Shown here: positions 5,346 to 5,366 of the stretch, in pieces
How the letters are laid out: every line of letters begins with the position of its first letter
Numbering within the stretch: the first letter of the stretch is position 1
Origin: Gammaproteobacteria bacterium
GTDB taxonomy: Bacteria; Pseudomonadota; Gammaproteobacteria; SZUA-229
DNA length: 5,366 nucleotides
Direction of reading: 5' to 3'
Assembly: GCA_029880105.1 (NCBI GenBank)
Contig: JAOUPA010000130.1
Span: 1 to 5,366 of the forward strand
Translations under genes and position numbers: made by a program
The notes under the pieces: model-generated
Database searches by the model: none
The model's input: the letters and a program-made list of their open reading frames with translations, nothing else
Told to the model about the DNA's origin: nothing

Positions 5346-5366
5346 ACATAAATAGCTTAGGACCTG

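Overview
This window looks like chromosomal DNA of a free-living gammaproteobacterium. The signs are a probable YgfX-type C-terminus at the left edge, a large membrane-bound PAS/GGDEF/EAL signalling protein, and moderately AT-leaning codon use. The genus cannot be named from the sequence. No rRNA, tRNA, CRISPR array, insertion sequence or phage gene is visible.

Left to right, positions 3-236 (+) hold the last 77 codons of a small protein resembling the YgfX/CptA membrane-protein family. A 304-bp gene-free stretch follows (237-540). It contains small AT-rich inverted repeats, a run of five 7-bp direct repeats (383-417), a good sigma70-like promoter (435-462) whose -35 hexamer lies inside a perfect palindrome, and a leader of about 70 nt. 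The main gene, 541-4002 (+), encodes a 1153-residue inner-membrane cyclic-di-GMP protein. Its order is TM, about 150 residues of periplasm, TM, four PAS domains, GGDEF and EAL. Both catalytic domains keep their key residues, and the GGDEF domain keeps the RxxD inhibitory site.

Only 11 bp downstream the coding strand switches. Two genes read leftward as a likely operon, separated by 18 bp. The upstream one is a membrane methyltransferase of the isoprenylcysteine/phospholipid methyltransferase type (start at 5273, or possibly 5315). The second is a small 218-residue protein-kinase-fold protein (4014-4670). A consensus TATAAT lies at 5316-5321 on the minus strand, next to a tract of five ATAAG units that probably forms the 5' leader.

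Functionally, the large gene should couple periplasmic and cytoplasmic (perhaps redox or ligand) signals to c-di-GMP synthesis or breakdown. The methyltransferase and kinase may act together at the membrane, but their substrates cannot be read from the sequence. The best candidates for something new are the uncharacterised methyltransferase-kinase pair, the kinase's non-standard catalytic loop, the PAS4 domain that aligns without gaps to the Aer FAD pocket, and the heptamer-repeat/palindrome control region.
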